The notes: generated by a model not told the origin, from the sequence alone. A stretch of DNA of 8,318 bases from Deltaproteobacteria bacterium (GCA_005878685.1 VBLN01000025.1:1-8318); one strand, 5' to 3'; shown: positions 1 through 7,454, counted from the first letter of the stretch. Translations and numbers: made by a program.

Positions 1-764
1 GTCCGGACTGAAGCCGAGGAAAAATTTTTAACCCTGATCATGATTTCGCCCCGGCCCGAGCCGCCGGGAAAGCGGCGCATCTCAAAACCGGTGATGCCGA
101 CGTTCCGGTCGCCGCCTTCGACTCGGACCAGACGCAGCTGGGCGGAATTCCAGGGCAGCTCTTCCGCCCCCTCAAAGGCAGTGTCCGTGAACACGACCAC
201 GCGATCGTTGCTCCCTCGCCGCAAAAACGAGTGGCCGATGAGAATCGCCTCCTTCACCGGGGCTGGAGCATCGGTGGGCTGCAGCGTTTCCACAAGATCT
301 CTGAGCTTGCTCTTGTCTCCCGTAAAAGGCAGCAGGATCTGCGGCACCGGGCCGGCCCCAAGGATCATCATCTTTTGATCAGAAGCCATTCCATCGATCA
401 GGGAAAGAAGCTCCTTGCGCGCGGAGTCAAAGCGGCTTCCCAAGCTCCCTTTCGCCTTCATGCTGGCGCTCAAATCGATGACGGCCACGGTATTTCCCCC
501 GGGAGCTCCGTAGAACAGGAGCGAAGGGTCGGCAAGCGCTGCGACCAAAATCGAGGCGGCAAGGAGCTGGAGAATAAGCAGGAGATTGTTTCTCAGCAGC
601 CAGCCCAGCTTCTTTCCTATAGGACGCTCCCGCAGGAGCTTTTCCCAAAGAAACAGAGCCGTGGTTCTTATTTGAACCCCTCTGGGCCTCAGGCTGTGGA
701 GAAAGAGAATCAGCGGTATAACACCCGCCAGAAGAAGAAAGGAAAGGGGAAAGCCCCAATTCAT
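1..764 (-). CDS. BatA-like membrane protein with VWA domain (3' end outside window)
   Basis: Partial gene: 254 codons are open from the ATG at 764 to the left edge, with no stop. The N-terminus has a hydrophobic helix (about residues 5-23), a basic loop, and a second helix (about 59-78), the layout of the BatA/aerotolerance N-terminal domain. A von Willebrand factor A domain follows, with the metal-site motif D97-L-S99-A-S101, a candidate metal-site Thr164 and a strand ending in Asp194 (VVVFTD). From about residue 221 (NVGITGFEMRR) a beta-rich domain begins, as in longer family members, so much of the protein is missing. The likely role is membrane-anchored partner of the MoxR ATPase encoded two genes upstream. 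The start is fixed by an in-frame TAA six codons upstream and by the hydrophobic N-terminus, but no Shine-Dalgarno sequence precedes it; the leader is AT-rich and repetitive. The family call is firm; the substrate is unknown. Confidence 0.88.
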   Translation of the reverse strand, partial: MNWGFPLSFLLLAGVIPLILFLHSLRPRGVQIRTTALFLWEKLLRERPIGKKLGWLLRNNLLLILQLLAASILVAALADPSLLFYGAPGGNTVAVIDLSASMKAKGSLGSRFDSARKELLSLIDGMASDQKMMILGAGPVPQILLPFTGDKSKLRDLVETLQPTDAPAPVKEAILIGHSFLRRGSNDRVVVFTDTAFEGAEELPWNSAQLRLVRVEGGDRNVGITGFEMRRFPGGSGRGEIMIRVKNFSSASVR

Positions 765-772
765 AAAAATTC

Positions 773-800
773 TGAGTTCTTAGTTTTGAGTTCTTAGTTG
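773..800. repeat. Two tandem 14-bp repeats in AT-rich spacer
   Basis: The unit tgagttcttagttt (773-786) is followed at once by tgagttcttagttg (787-800), a 13 of 14 match. It lies in the 67-nt AT-rich spacer between the DUF58 gene and the VWA gene, and further degenerate copies of an aaactca / attcaaaatt theme continue to about 825. The composition differs sharply from the surrounding coding DNA. It could be a slippage product, part of a dispersed intergenic repeat family, or a binding site. No function can be assigned from the sequence. Confidence 0.75.
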
Positions 801-831
801 AAAACTCACCATTCAAAATTCACAACCTAAA

Positions 832-1728
832 CTATCCTCTGATGCTCTTGACTTGACGCAGAGTAAAAAAGACCAACTCCTCGAAAGGGAGGGCCGTAGT
901 GGTGCGGATATAGTCGATCCCCCAGTCCCGGCAGAAGGACCCTATCTCATCGCAATAGCTTTCAAATGCCGCGGAAAAACGGCGCGCTAGATCGCCGTCC
1001 AGAAAAACCTTCCTCTCCCGCGCGCTCTCCACGTCCTGGAGCGCCACGTCTCCCCGAGACCCCACCTGGCCTTCATGCTCGTCCAAGATGTGGATGACCA
1101 AGAGTTGATGCTTTCTACGGTGAAGTTCCTGCAAAGCGATGCGCCAGCCCTCCGGATCGAAAAGATCGCTTAACAACACAACCAGCCCGGGGTGAGGAAA
1201 GAGAGAGGAGAAAGAGTGCGCCGAATTTTTGAGGTCGGTCTCGCCGCGGCAGGGAAGGCCCTGCAAAAAGTTGAAGAGAGTAAGAATTTGCTTTCTCCCT
1301 CTGCCCAGCGCCAATGGAGCGAAGAGAGCGGATGAAAAGGCGGCTGCCCCCACCTTATCGAGGTTCTTGAGCCCGATGTATCCCAACGCCGCAGCGACGC
1401 TCTTCGCATAATCGATCTTTCGCAACTCTCCCTCGCCCATGGAGCGGCTGGTATCGAGCAGGAGATAGACGTTCATCTCCTCCTCGGCCGTGAAGAGTTT
1501 CAGATAGAGTCTCTCCATCCGGCGATAGACATTCCAATCGACGTAACGAAGATCGTCGCCGCTGTGGTATCTTCTGTAGTCAGAGAATTCGAGACTGAAT
1601 CCTTTTCGCGTCGTGGGATGCTCTCCCTTGGGGCCGGCCCAAGAGAGCCTTTTCGCAACGAGCCTGAGCCGCTCAAGTTTCTTGAGAAACTCAGGATCCA
1701 GGAAGGCGGCCGAGCTCTCGGACATCAT
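832..1728 (-). CDS. DUF58 family protein (VWA-like, MoxR-associated)
   Basis: 298 aa, apparently cytosolic, with no membrane helix. The family signature is clear: F48-S-D-Y-R-R-Y, then G57-D-D-x-R, then D64-W-N, followed by a VWA-like fold with metal-site motif D92-T-S-R-S96, a GETDL threonine segment and a later VVLLSD strand. DUF58 proteins sit next to moxR genes very widely and are regarded as partners or adaptors of the MoxR ATPase; their biochemical activity is poorly defined. The first of two consecutive ATG codons is chosen because GGAGG lies 10 nt before it and 13 nt before the second. The start is 2 nt after the moxR stop, so translation is probably coupled. This is the short form, lacking the N-terminal membrane helices found in some longer DUF58 proteins. 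Confidence 0.93.
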   Translation of the reverse strand: MMSESSAAFLDPEFLKKLERLRLVAKRLSWAGPKGEHPTTRKGFSLEFSDYRRYHSGDDLRYVDWNVYRRMERLYLKLFTAEEEMNVYLLLDTSRSMGEGELRKIDYAKSVAAALGYIGLKNLDKVGAAAFSSALFAPLALGRGRKQILTLFNFLQGLPCRGETDLKNSAHSFSSLFPHPGLVVLLSDLFDPEGWRIALQELHRRKHQLLVIHILDEHEGQVGSRGDVALQDVESARERKVFLDGDLARRFSAAFESYCDEIGSFCRDWGIDYIRTTTALPFEELVFFTLRQVKSIRG

Positions 1729-1730
1729 GT

Positions 1731-2729
1731 CTATAAAACCTCCGCTACCCGCTCCAACGCCTCAGCGAGAACCGTCTCGGCGCTCACTCCCCCCGCGTCC
1801 GCTTCCAGGTTGAGGATGACCCGATGCCTGAGGCTCGGCAGCGCCACCGCGCGAATGTCCTCAAACGAGACGTTCGGCCGCCCGGAGAGCAGAGCGCGGG
1901 CCTTCGCGGCCAGGATCAGGCTTTGAAGCCCGCGCGGGCTCGAGCCATACTGGATATATTTCTGCGCCATGGGGAGACTGTTTTCGCCTTGGGGATGAGT
2001 GGAAAGAACCAGCCGCACTGCGAAGTCCTTGACCGCCTCAGCGATGGGCACCTCACGCACCCATCTTCGGATCCGCAAAACACCCTCGCCGTCCAAGACC
2101 TCTCTAAGCGGAAGAGACGGAGCGGCGGTCGTCAGATCGGCGATCCGCGCCAGCTCCGCGTGGCTGGGATAACGGAGCAGCAACTTGAAAAAGAACCGAT
2201 CGATCTGAGCTTCGGGCAAAGGGTAGGTCCCTTCCATCTCGATCGGGTTCTGCGTCGCGAGCACCATGAAAGGGCTCTCCAAGCGATGGAGTTTGCCCCC
2301 GACGGTTACGCTCTGCTCCTGCATCGCTTCCAGCAGGGCCGATTGAGTCTTGGGCGTGGCGCGGTTGATCTCATCGGCTAACACGACGTGGGCGAAGATA
2401 GGCCCCCGCTGGAAATCAAAGACCTTTTTTCCCAGCCCATCTTCCGTCAAGATATTGGTTCCGGTGATGTCCGCGGGCATCAGATCGGGCGTAAATTGAA
2501 TCCGCGAGAAGCTCAGATTCAAGATCTCGCCAAGACTCCGCACCATAAGGGTCTTGCCCAATCCAGGCACCCCTTCCAGCAGACAGTGACCGCCGCAGAC
2601 GAGCGCGATAAAAACATGCTCGATGAGGTCTTCGTGCCCGACCACTGCCCGGCCCATCTCCGCTTTCAGCTCTTCGAATGCGCGCCGACAGCCGGTCATT
2701 CTCTCTTGAATTTCCTCCAAAGCTTCCAT
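1731..2729 (-). CDS. MoxR-family AAA+ ATPase
   Basis: 332 aa, the usual size for the family. Counting from the chosen ATG: Walker A GVPGLGKT at 53-60, Walker B VVLADE at 115-120, sensor 1 ATQNP with Asn161, the EGTYPLPEAQIDRF segment typical of MoxR at 166-179, and sensor 2 GSSPRG at 262-267. All catalytic motifs are intact. MoxR ATPases are thought to form oligomeric rings that remodel or help mature client proteins together with VWA-domain partners; two such partners (DUF58 and the BatA-like protein) are encoded directly downstream. A GTG at 2735 would add two residues, but it overlaps the GGAG ribosome binding site, which sits 5 nt before the ATG at 2729, so the ATG is preferred. An 87-nt spacer separates it from the upstream gene. 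The client is unknown. Confidence 0.95.
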   Translation of the reverse strand: MEALEEIQERMTGCRRAFEELKAEMGRAVVGHEDLIEHVFIALVCGGHCLLEGVPGLGKTLMVRSLGEILNLSFSRIQFTPDLMPADITGTNILTEDGLGKKVFDFQRGPIFAHVVLADEINRATPKTQSALLEAMQEQSVTVGGKLHRLESPFMVLATQNPIEMEGTYPLPEAQIDRFFFKLLLRYPSHAELARIADLTTAAPSLPLREVLDGEGVLRIRRWVREVPIAEAVKDFAVRLVLSTHPQGENSLPMAQKYIQYGSSPRGLQSLILAAKARALLSGRPNVSFEDIRAVALPSLRHRVILNLEADAGGVSAETVLAEALERVAEVL

Positions 2730-2756
2730 AGACACTCCGTTGATTCAGGCTCAGCT

Positions 2757-2781
2757 CTGATCAGCGATCAGCTCAATGAGC
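2757..2781. repeat. Tandem 7-mer and overlapping palindromes upstream of moxR
   Basis: In the 87-nt spacer before moxR, GATCAGC occurs twice head to tail (2759-2765 and 2766-2772). The same bases form a perfect inverted repeat, CTGATC-agc-GATCAG (2757-2771), and a second one follows, GCTCA-a-TGAGC (2771-2781). There is no T-run after either, so they are not intrinsic terminators. They could be an operator, an RNA structure between cistrons, or a member of a dispersed intergenic repeat. Confidence 0.6.
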
Positions 2782-2816
2782 AAGGCTATCCTTGGTCTTG
2801 GCTAAAGGGCTGATAG

Positions 2817-4247
2817 CTATTTCTGTTTTTCCGCCTTTCCCAGCGAGAGAAAATATTTTCGGATGGTGTCCTTCAGTCCTTCGGGGATCTTCTCGGAAGC
2901 TAGATCCTCTTCTGCCTGGCGCCGGTAGTTGGCGATCACTTCCTCCTCGGAAACTTTACTCTTACCTCCCGGCGCTTCTATGTTCAGCGGGAGACTCCTG
3001 CTCTTTCCCTCTGCCAGTCGTCCTTTGAGTTGTCTGGGGGCCTGAGCCTGAAAGGACGGAAGGGCTTGCTCTCGCTCTTCTTTCGATCCCGGCTCAGTTC
3101 CAACAGCGCTTCCTCTCGCATCGGCCTTCTCTCCTTCGGATAACTTGCCTGGCGCTTCTCTGCCCGCTTGTCGCATCGACTCTAAAGTCTCCCCCTCTGC
3201 GGCTTGAGCGAGCTCTTCAAGATATTGCTGAATCTCGGATAGAGTCAGACGATCCATCTGTGCTCTGACGCTCCGATCGAGCTGCTCCAGAAAATCGCGC
3301 AGCTCCTTCTCGCCCATCTTGTCAGCCTCGGGAAAACGGTTTTCGACCTCACCGCTGAGATGGGGCAGGGCTGCGAGTCTTCCAAGGAGGTCGGGCTCGA
3401 GCCCGGTTCCTGCTTGGCGCGGCGGCTGCACAGGCAGTGCCCGCTTAAAGGCGTCGATCTCCGATCTCAAATCGACGAGCTCTCCTTGGTTGGTCCTTGT
3501 CGGGGAGATGCCAGGCCCTTGGGCGGACTGAGAAATCATCTCGCCAACCTTGCCAGCCATCCCTGTGAGATTTTCGTTCAGCGCCTTCTCGCTCAATTGC
3601 CCTTGGAGATTCTTCTCCGCAAGACTTTCCATATTCTCGGCCACCTTGAGACTTTCGGTCAGGCCTTGGGTCTTAGACCTTTGCTGAATCTCGCCGGAAA
3701 AAGCCTTAAGTTTGCGGCCCGTTGACAACCGCCCGGACTCTTCGAGCCGGTGCCCCGTGTGAACGCCGACATCAAACCAAACCGCCAGGAACCAAAAAAC
3801 AAGAATAGTCGGCGTCAGGAAAAAATCCCAGGAATAGCTCCTCTTGAACAGCCTTTTCGGCTCTACGCTTTTGAGCCTATCGCCGGCCTCTCGAAGGACC
3901 AGGAGCTCCGTAGGCGCTCTGCTCTCGCGGCCCAGAATTTCCCGGGCCGTAAGCGTCCTCGCCGCAAGGTGAAGCTGGTCGTCCAGAAGCCATACGGTTC
4001 TCCTAGAATCGCTTTCGCTCCAACGACGCGACAAAAAAAAGAACGCGCTAAAGATCACAAAAAATAGCAGCAGAACGGAGAAGGGGCTGAGCCAGAGCGG
4101 CAGCCACCCTTGAGCTGGGAGGAGGAAAGATGAAACCAGAAGGGCATAGAAAAGGCTAGAGATCAGCGTCTTCTCCCTGCGCTTCGTCCACTCCCAGCCG
4201 AGAAGATCAGAGATCTTTTGCCTAACGGTCTGTTCCTGCTCGATCAA
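2817..4247 (-). CDS. Membrane protein with long charged C-terminal region, MoxR-operon type (DUF4175-like?)
   Basis: 476 aa, not recognised with certainty. The N-terminal part has two close hydrophobic segments (about residues 29-45 and 50-72), a soluble loop with RRTVWLLDDQL, and a third helix (about 141-161). The rest is hydrophilic, rich in Glu, Gln and Lys, and probably partly helical or coiled coil, with a low-complexity stretch at about 345-430. The C-terminus (about 432-470) carries YRRQAEEDL, then IPEGLKDTIRKYFLSL, resembling the C-terminal motif seen in large membrane proteins of MoxR/DUF58 clusters; the overall layout recalls DUF4175, which is a tentative comparison. The start is TTG inside a TTGA overlap with the upstream stop; AGGAG lies 12 nt before it and no in-frame ATG or GTG lies near, so translational coupling is likely. 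The reading frame is intact and ends with TAG. Confidence 0.8.
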   Translation of the reverse strand: MIEQEQTVRQKISDLLGWEWTKRREKTLISSLFYALLVSSFLLPAQGWLPLWLSPFSVLLLFFVIFSAFFFLSRRWSESDSRRTVWLLDDQLHLAARTLTAREILGRESRAPTELLVLREAGDRLKSVEPKRLFKRSYSWDFFLTPTILVFWFLAVWFDVGVHTGHRLEESGRLSTGRKLKAFSGEIQQRSKTQGLTESLKVAENMESLAEKNLQGQLSEKALNENLTGMAGKVGEMISQSAQGPGISPTRTNQGELVDLRSEIDAFKRALPVQPPRQAGTGLEPDLLGRLAALPHLSGEVENRFPEADKMGEKELRDFLEQLDRSVRAQMDRLTLSEIQQYLEELAQAAEGETLESMRQAGREAPGKLSEGEKADARGSAVGTEPGSKEEREQALPSFQAQAPRQLKGRLAEGKSRSLPLNIEAPGGKSKVSEEEVIANYRRQAEEDLASEKIPEGLKDTIRKYFLSLGKAEKQK

Positions 4248-4990
4248 TGACGACCTACTCTCCTAAGACCCAACCTGTATACCACCAGACCAGACACCAG
4301 AAGCAAGAAATGAAACGACAAGTGGACCATGGTCGCTGACCCTTTCCATCCGCCAACGACCAAAACCGCCATTTCCTTCCTCCCCAAATAGGACAAAAGA
4401 TAGGCTATAGGATTGAGCGGGAGATAAAAGAGCGCGGAGAGAAAGACGGCAACACCAAAAAGAGCTCGGACAAAGACCTGTCTGTTTTCCGCTTTGCGCT
4501 CCCACAGAGAGACCGCAGCGAGCCCCCAAACCCCATAGGCCACCGAATATAGGAGAAGGAGAAGAAGAATCGTCAAGATAACACCTGCGCCCGCTCGGGC
4601 CACCGTGCCTGCCCAAATCAACAGCGGCGCAGAGAGGGAGACAAAGAAAAGCGCGTGGCCAAGCAGCAGCGCCAGTTGAGCCTGGGCGCATTCCGAAGTG
4701 CTCACTCCCTCTTGCTCGAGCCACCGCCTTAAAGGTTGAAACTTCCACGGGACAAACTCTTGATTGGTGAGCTTTAGAACAAAAAAGGTGATCAGGATCA
4801 GCGCGGCGATCGACGACGCTTTGAAGAGATTGGCCGGACCCATCCATGCCTGCGGATCCAGCGAGGGGAGGAAGAGCGTTAGGAACTCGATCGGGGCCAG
4901 AAGCGCCAGCACGCAGGCGTAGGGAACAAACGCATGCCCCTCGATCCAATAGACCTGAAGCCCCTCATGCAAAACCGGATTGGCTTTCAC
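4244..4990 (-). CDS. Six-helix integral membrane protein, ABC-2 permease-like
   Basis: 248 aa and very hydrophobic, with about six predicted helices (roughly 20-42, 58-74, 104-128, 133-161, 172-198, 218-240) and a short basic C-terminal tail. Size and topology fit the ABC-2 type permease fold, but no diagnostic motif could be read, so the family is a suggestion only. No ATP-binding partner is encoded beside it in the window. The start is GTG in a GTGA overlap with the upstream stop, supported by GAGGAGG 7 nt before it; the downstream gene overlaps its stop in the same way. The three membrane genes therefore look translationally coupled, which suggests a complex made in fixed ratio. It could also be a non-transport membrane scaffold. 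Confidence 0.82.
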   Translation of the reverse strand: MKANPVLHEGLQVYWIEGHAFVPYACVLALLAPIEFLTLFLPSLDPQAWMGPANLFKASSIAALILITFFVLKLTNQEFVPWKFQPLRRWLEQEGVSTSECAQAQLALLLGHALFFVSLSAPLLIWAGTVARAGAGVILTILLLLLLYSVAYGVWGLAAVSLWERKAENRQVFVRALFGVAVFLSALFYLPLNPIAYLLSYLGRKEMAVLVVGGWKGSATMVHLSFHFLLLVSGLVVYRLGLRRVGRH

Positions 4991-6927
4991 ATGTCATCCT
5001 CCTCGCCCAGAGGGATAACCGCGCGGACAAGGGTATAATCGCGCTCCAATACGCCGGCTTGATCCGCCCAGACCCGACGGGGGGCTTCCTGGACCCAGCC
5101 AAAAATGAGCGCTGACCCGCCGCTCCAAGGAGCCATGGTCTGATCCTGCGGAAAAAGAGAAGAGCGGAACAGAAACTCCTGGGTTTTATCGCCGAAAGTA
5201 ATCTCGCGCAAGACGGTCCGGCTTTGGCTGTAAAAGACCGAAGGCTCGGCCGGCGCTTCCGAAGAAAGTTGAATCTCTCGAGTCTGAGTCGACCCTCTGG
5301 GGATGTCCCCAAGGAAAAACTTTTGTCCAGAAGCGACAAGCCAACATCCGGTGACGTCCTTGGCGGTCAGATTGCTCAGCTTGACCGTTAATTGATTCTC
5401 CTGCTTCTGGAGCTCGACGCGAAAAGGGAAATAGCTCATCGATCGCATTCTAAAGAGTCTGTAGTCCCACTCCCTTAAGGTTAATTGAAACCGTGTAGAG
5501 CTTCCTTCCTCTTGGACTCTCAAGACGCCATCTTGAGATACCGTCAAGCGCGGGACGGGTCGGAAATCGCTCCACCCACCCCCGACATGAAGGTTATACT
5601 CCCGCCCCTGAGTCGAAAAAAGGGCCACGTTGGACTCGGCTTCAGAGTAGCCGTCGGGGTGGGTTTCAAGGAGAGTCGAAGAGAGAAGGACACCATCCGG
5701 CATATACCCCCCTCGCTCAAAATGAAAACAACCGCCAAAGGAAGAAAATGAGACCAAGAGGACCAGCGCCAGGACGACTCTTCGGCGCGGAAACCGCTGC
5801 TGGAGCCACAGCCACGCCAAAACTGCTAGACCTCCGAGGTAAAAGAGCATCCAGACAAAAAAAGAGCGCAGCGGCACATAAGTCACGAGAAAGGAGGGTT
5901 CCAGCAGGAGTTGTGAGAACATCGACTCGTCCCAACTGGTCTGCGGCGACGTTTCACTCCCCACGGAAGAGCGCACCAGATCCTTGAAGAGCAGCGGCAG
6001 TCCCTCCCAGCGCGATAACGGGGGGCGCCCGATGTCGGCCGCTAGATAAAAAATCTGGCCTCTCCCTCTGGCAGTCTCTACCAGAATGGGAGTTCCTTTC
6101 TCTTGGATCAAGACCGTGCCAGCCACCCGTTGTGAATCTTGCACCAACAGATTTTTGAGAAAGGAGCTCCTCTTTCCATAGGACGCCTCGAGGCTCGGAA
6201 GAGCGGAGAGTTCCCTCAATCCCGCGATGCGGACCGGAAGGAAGCGGCTGAGCGACGGCTCCTGATAAAGGGCATAATGGATACTGCCCAGGATCAACAG
6301 CCGGCCGCCTGAAGAGAGCCATCGATCCAGCGCCTCTATCTTCGACTTTGAGAAGTCGCGCAAGGACTGCTCGTAAAAGATAATCGTCGAGATGCCTTGA
6401 TACGCCCTTGAGTCGTCGGGCAGTTCCCCCATCGACAAAGAAACCAAAGGACCTAAAGAACCGGAGATGAGAGGGATGGTCGGAAGAGTTTTATCTTCCG
6501 TGAGCAAGAGCACGAGAGGCGTGGGTGAGAAGAAACGCCTGAGGTCGACTTCCTTAGACAACCGGAGGTCCCGAGTCGAGAAAGTCACCGTAACGGGTCG
6601 GCTGATGGAGTCCGGCTCGACGGTAAACTGAACGCGTTTCTTGGCTTGAGCGGAGAGCGAGATCTCTTTTTGATGTTGAACGAGATAAGGCTCGACCCCT
6701 TTGGTCGCTCCTCCTTTCCAGACCTTGACTTCGAGAAGCCCTTCGACGGGCCTACCTAGATTCCCGACCTCGACGGTGAGAGGAAAGGGATGTCCCAGGT
6801 GAAATAGACCTTGGAAACCCACCTGAGTCTCAAGGGTCAGCTCCTGGCCGAGCAGAGAAAAAGGGAAGAGAGAACAAAGACTGGAGAGGAAAAGAGTCAG
6901 AGCAGCCTTCCTGACAGAAAAGAGCAT
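4987..6927 (-). CDS. Exported, membrane-anchored protein with glutamine-amidotransferase-like (Rossmann) domain
   Basis: 646 aa. Residues 1-27 look like a signal peptide (basic start, hydrophobic core, LLG-Q). A beta-rich domain (about 28-130) follows, then a Rossmann-like region with TIIFYEQSL (181-189) and WLSSGGRLLILGS (203-215), and the segment GRGQIFYLAADIGRPPLSRW (288-307). This resembles the class I glutamine-amidotransferase-like domain of envelope proteins in MoxR and ABC-2 clusters; no catalytic Cys-His pair is obvious, so it is probably non-enzymatic. Two helices (about 353-377 and 383-400) are joined by a basic loop; the remaining 245 residues are beta-rich. If the signal is cleaved, both large domains face the outside of the membrane. 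The ATG is preceded by GAGGG at 4 nt. The gene begins 38 nt after greA and its stop overlaps the next start, placing it in the same transcript. The exact function is not known. Confidence 0.82.
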   Translation of the reverse strand: MLFSVRKAALTLFLSSLCSLFPFSLLGQELTLETQVGFQGLFHLGHPFPLTVEVGNLGRPVEGLLEVKVWKGGATKGVEPYLVQHQKEISLSAQAKKRVQFTVEPDSISRPVTVTFSTRDLRLSKEVDLRRFFSPTPLVLLLTEDKTLPTIPLISGSLGPLVSLSMGELPDDSRAYQGISTIIFYEQSLRDFSKSKIEALDRWLSSGGRLLILGSIHYALYQEPSLSRFLPVRIAGLRELSALPSLEASYGKRSSFLKNLLVQDSQRVAGTVLIQEKGTPILVETARGRGQIFYLAADIGRPPLSRWEGLPLLFKDLVRSSVGSETSPQTSWDESMFSQLLLEPSFLVTYVPLRSFFVWMLFYLGGLAVLAWLWLQQRFPRRRVVLALVLLVSFSSFGGCFHFERGGYMPDGVLLSSTLLETHPDGYSEAESNVALFSTQGREYNLHVGGGWSDFRPVPRLTVSQDGVLRVQEEGSSTRFQLTLREWDYRLFRMRSMSYFPFRVELQKQENQLTVKLSNLTAKDVTGCWLVASGQKFFLGDIPRGSTQTREIQLSSEAPAEPSVFYSQSRTVLREITFGDKTQEFLFRSSLFPQDQTMAPWSGGSALIFGWVQEAPRRVWADQAGVLERDYTLVRAVIPLGEEDDM

Positions 6928-6965
6928 GATCCCTCAGAAGGCCCAGTCCACGCAGCAAGGGAGAT

Positions 6966-7454
6966 CTAATCTACAAAGTCCAAACCGAGGATCGCAAAAG
7001 TGCGGATACCGGTAGGGGTCCGGACTTCGACCTCATCTCCCTCCGATTTGCCGATGAGGGCGCGGGCTATAGGAGAGCTTATAGATATTTTTCCGTTCTT
7101 CGGCTCGGCTTCATGATCTCCGACAATCTGATAAATGACTTTATCTCCGGTGTCGCCATCAGCCAACGTCACCGTAGCGCCAAAGACAACTTTGTCTCCA
7201 GAGAGCTTCGAGACATCGATCACCTGGGCTCGGGCCATCCTGTCCTCGATCTCTCGTATCTGGACGTCGAGAAGGGACTGTCTCTCCTTGGCCGCATGAA
7301 ATTCCGCATTCTCAGACAGATCCCCGTGGTCCCGAGCCTCTTCGATCTCCCGAACCAGCTTCGGGCGCTCCACTCCTTTTAAACGCTTAAGCTCTTCCAG
7401 TAGGCGCTGGTACCCTTGATAAGTCATTGGAACGCGGCCGTCCTGAGTTGCCAT
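6966..7454 (-). CDS. greA: Transcription elongation factor GreA
   Basis: 162 aa, close to the roughly 158 of E. coli GreA. The N-terminal coiled coil contains EEARDHGDLSENAEFHAAKE (about 38-57), whose tip residues Asp45 and Glu48 match the catalytic Asp41 and Glu44 of E. coli; the C-terminal FKBP-like domain has VFGATVTL and SISSPIARALIG. GreA enters the RNA polymerase secondary channel and stimulates cleavage of backtracked transcripts. The ATG at 7454 is chosen because GGAGG lies 9 nt upstream and the protein begins MATQDGRVPMT, as expected; a TTG at 7478 falls inside the T-run of the terminator and is rejected. It is the first gene after the terminator and is followed at 38 nt, with no clear terminator between, by the membrane-protein operon, with which it is probably co-transcribed. 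Confidence 0.97.
   Translation of the reverse strand: MATQDGRVPMTYQGYQRLLEELKRLKGVERPKLVREIEEARDHGDLSENAEFHAAKERQSLLDVQIREIEDRMARAQVIDVSKLSGDKVVFGATVTLADGDTGDKVIYQIVGDHEAEPKNGKISISSPIARALIGKSEGDEVEVRTPTGIRTFAILGLDFVD

Noticed and set aside
427..816. 129-codon minus-strand reading frame starting in the AT-rich spacer
   Set aside because: It overlaps the VWA gene in another frame, its product is low-complexity basic sequence with no domain, and the frame starting at 764 gives a clear two-helix plus VWA protein.
1824..2813. Plus-strand reading frames of 185 and 141 codons
   Set aside because: They are antisense to moxR, whose AAA+ motifs are complete; they are a by-product of its codon usage.
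4263..4949. 228-codon minus-strand reading frame
   Set aside because: It lies out of frame within the six-helix membrane protein gene, which has a good ribosome binding site and coupled ends; the alternative product looks random.
6928..6965. Possible hairpin between greA and the next gene (GATC-TC-CCT with AGGGATC)
   Set aside because: The stem needs a two-base bulge and a long loop and has no T-run, so it is not supported as a terminator.
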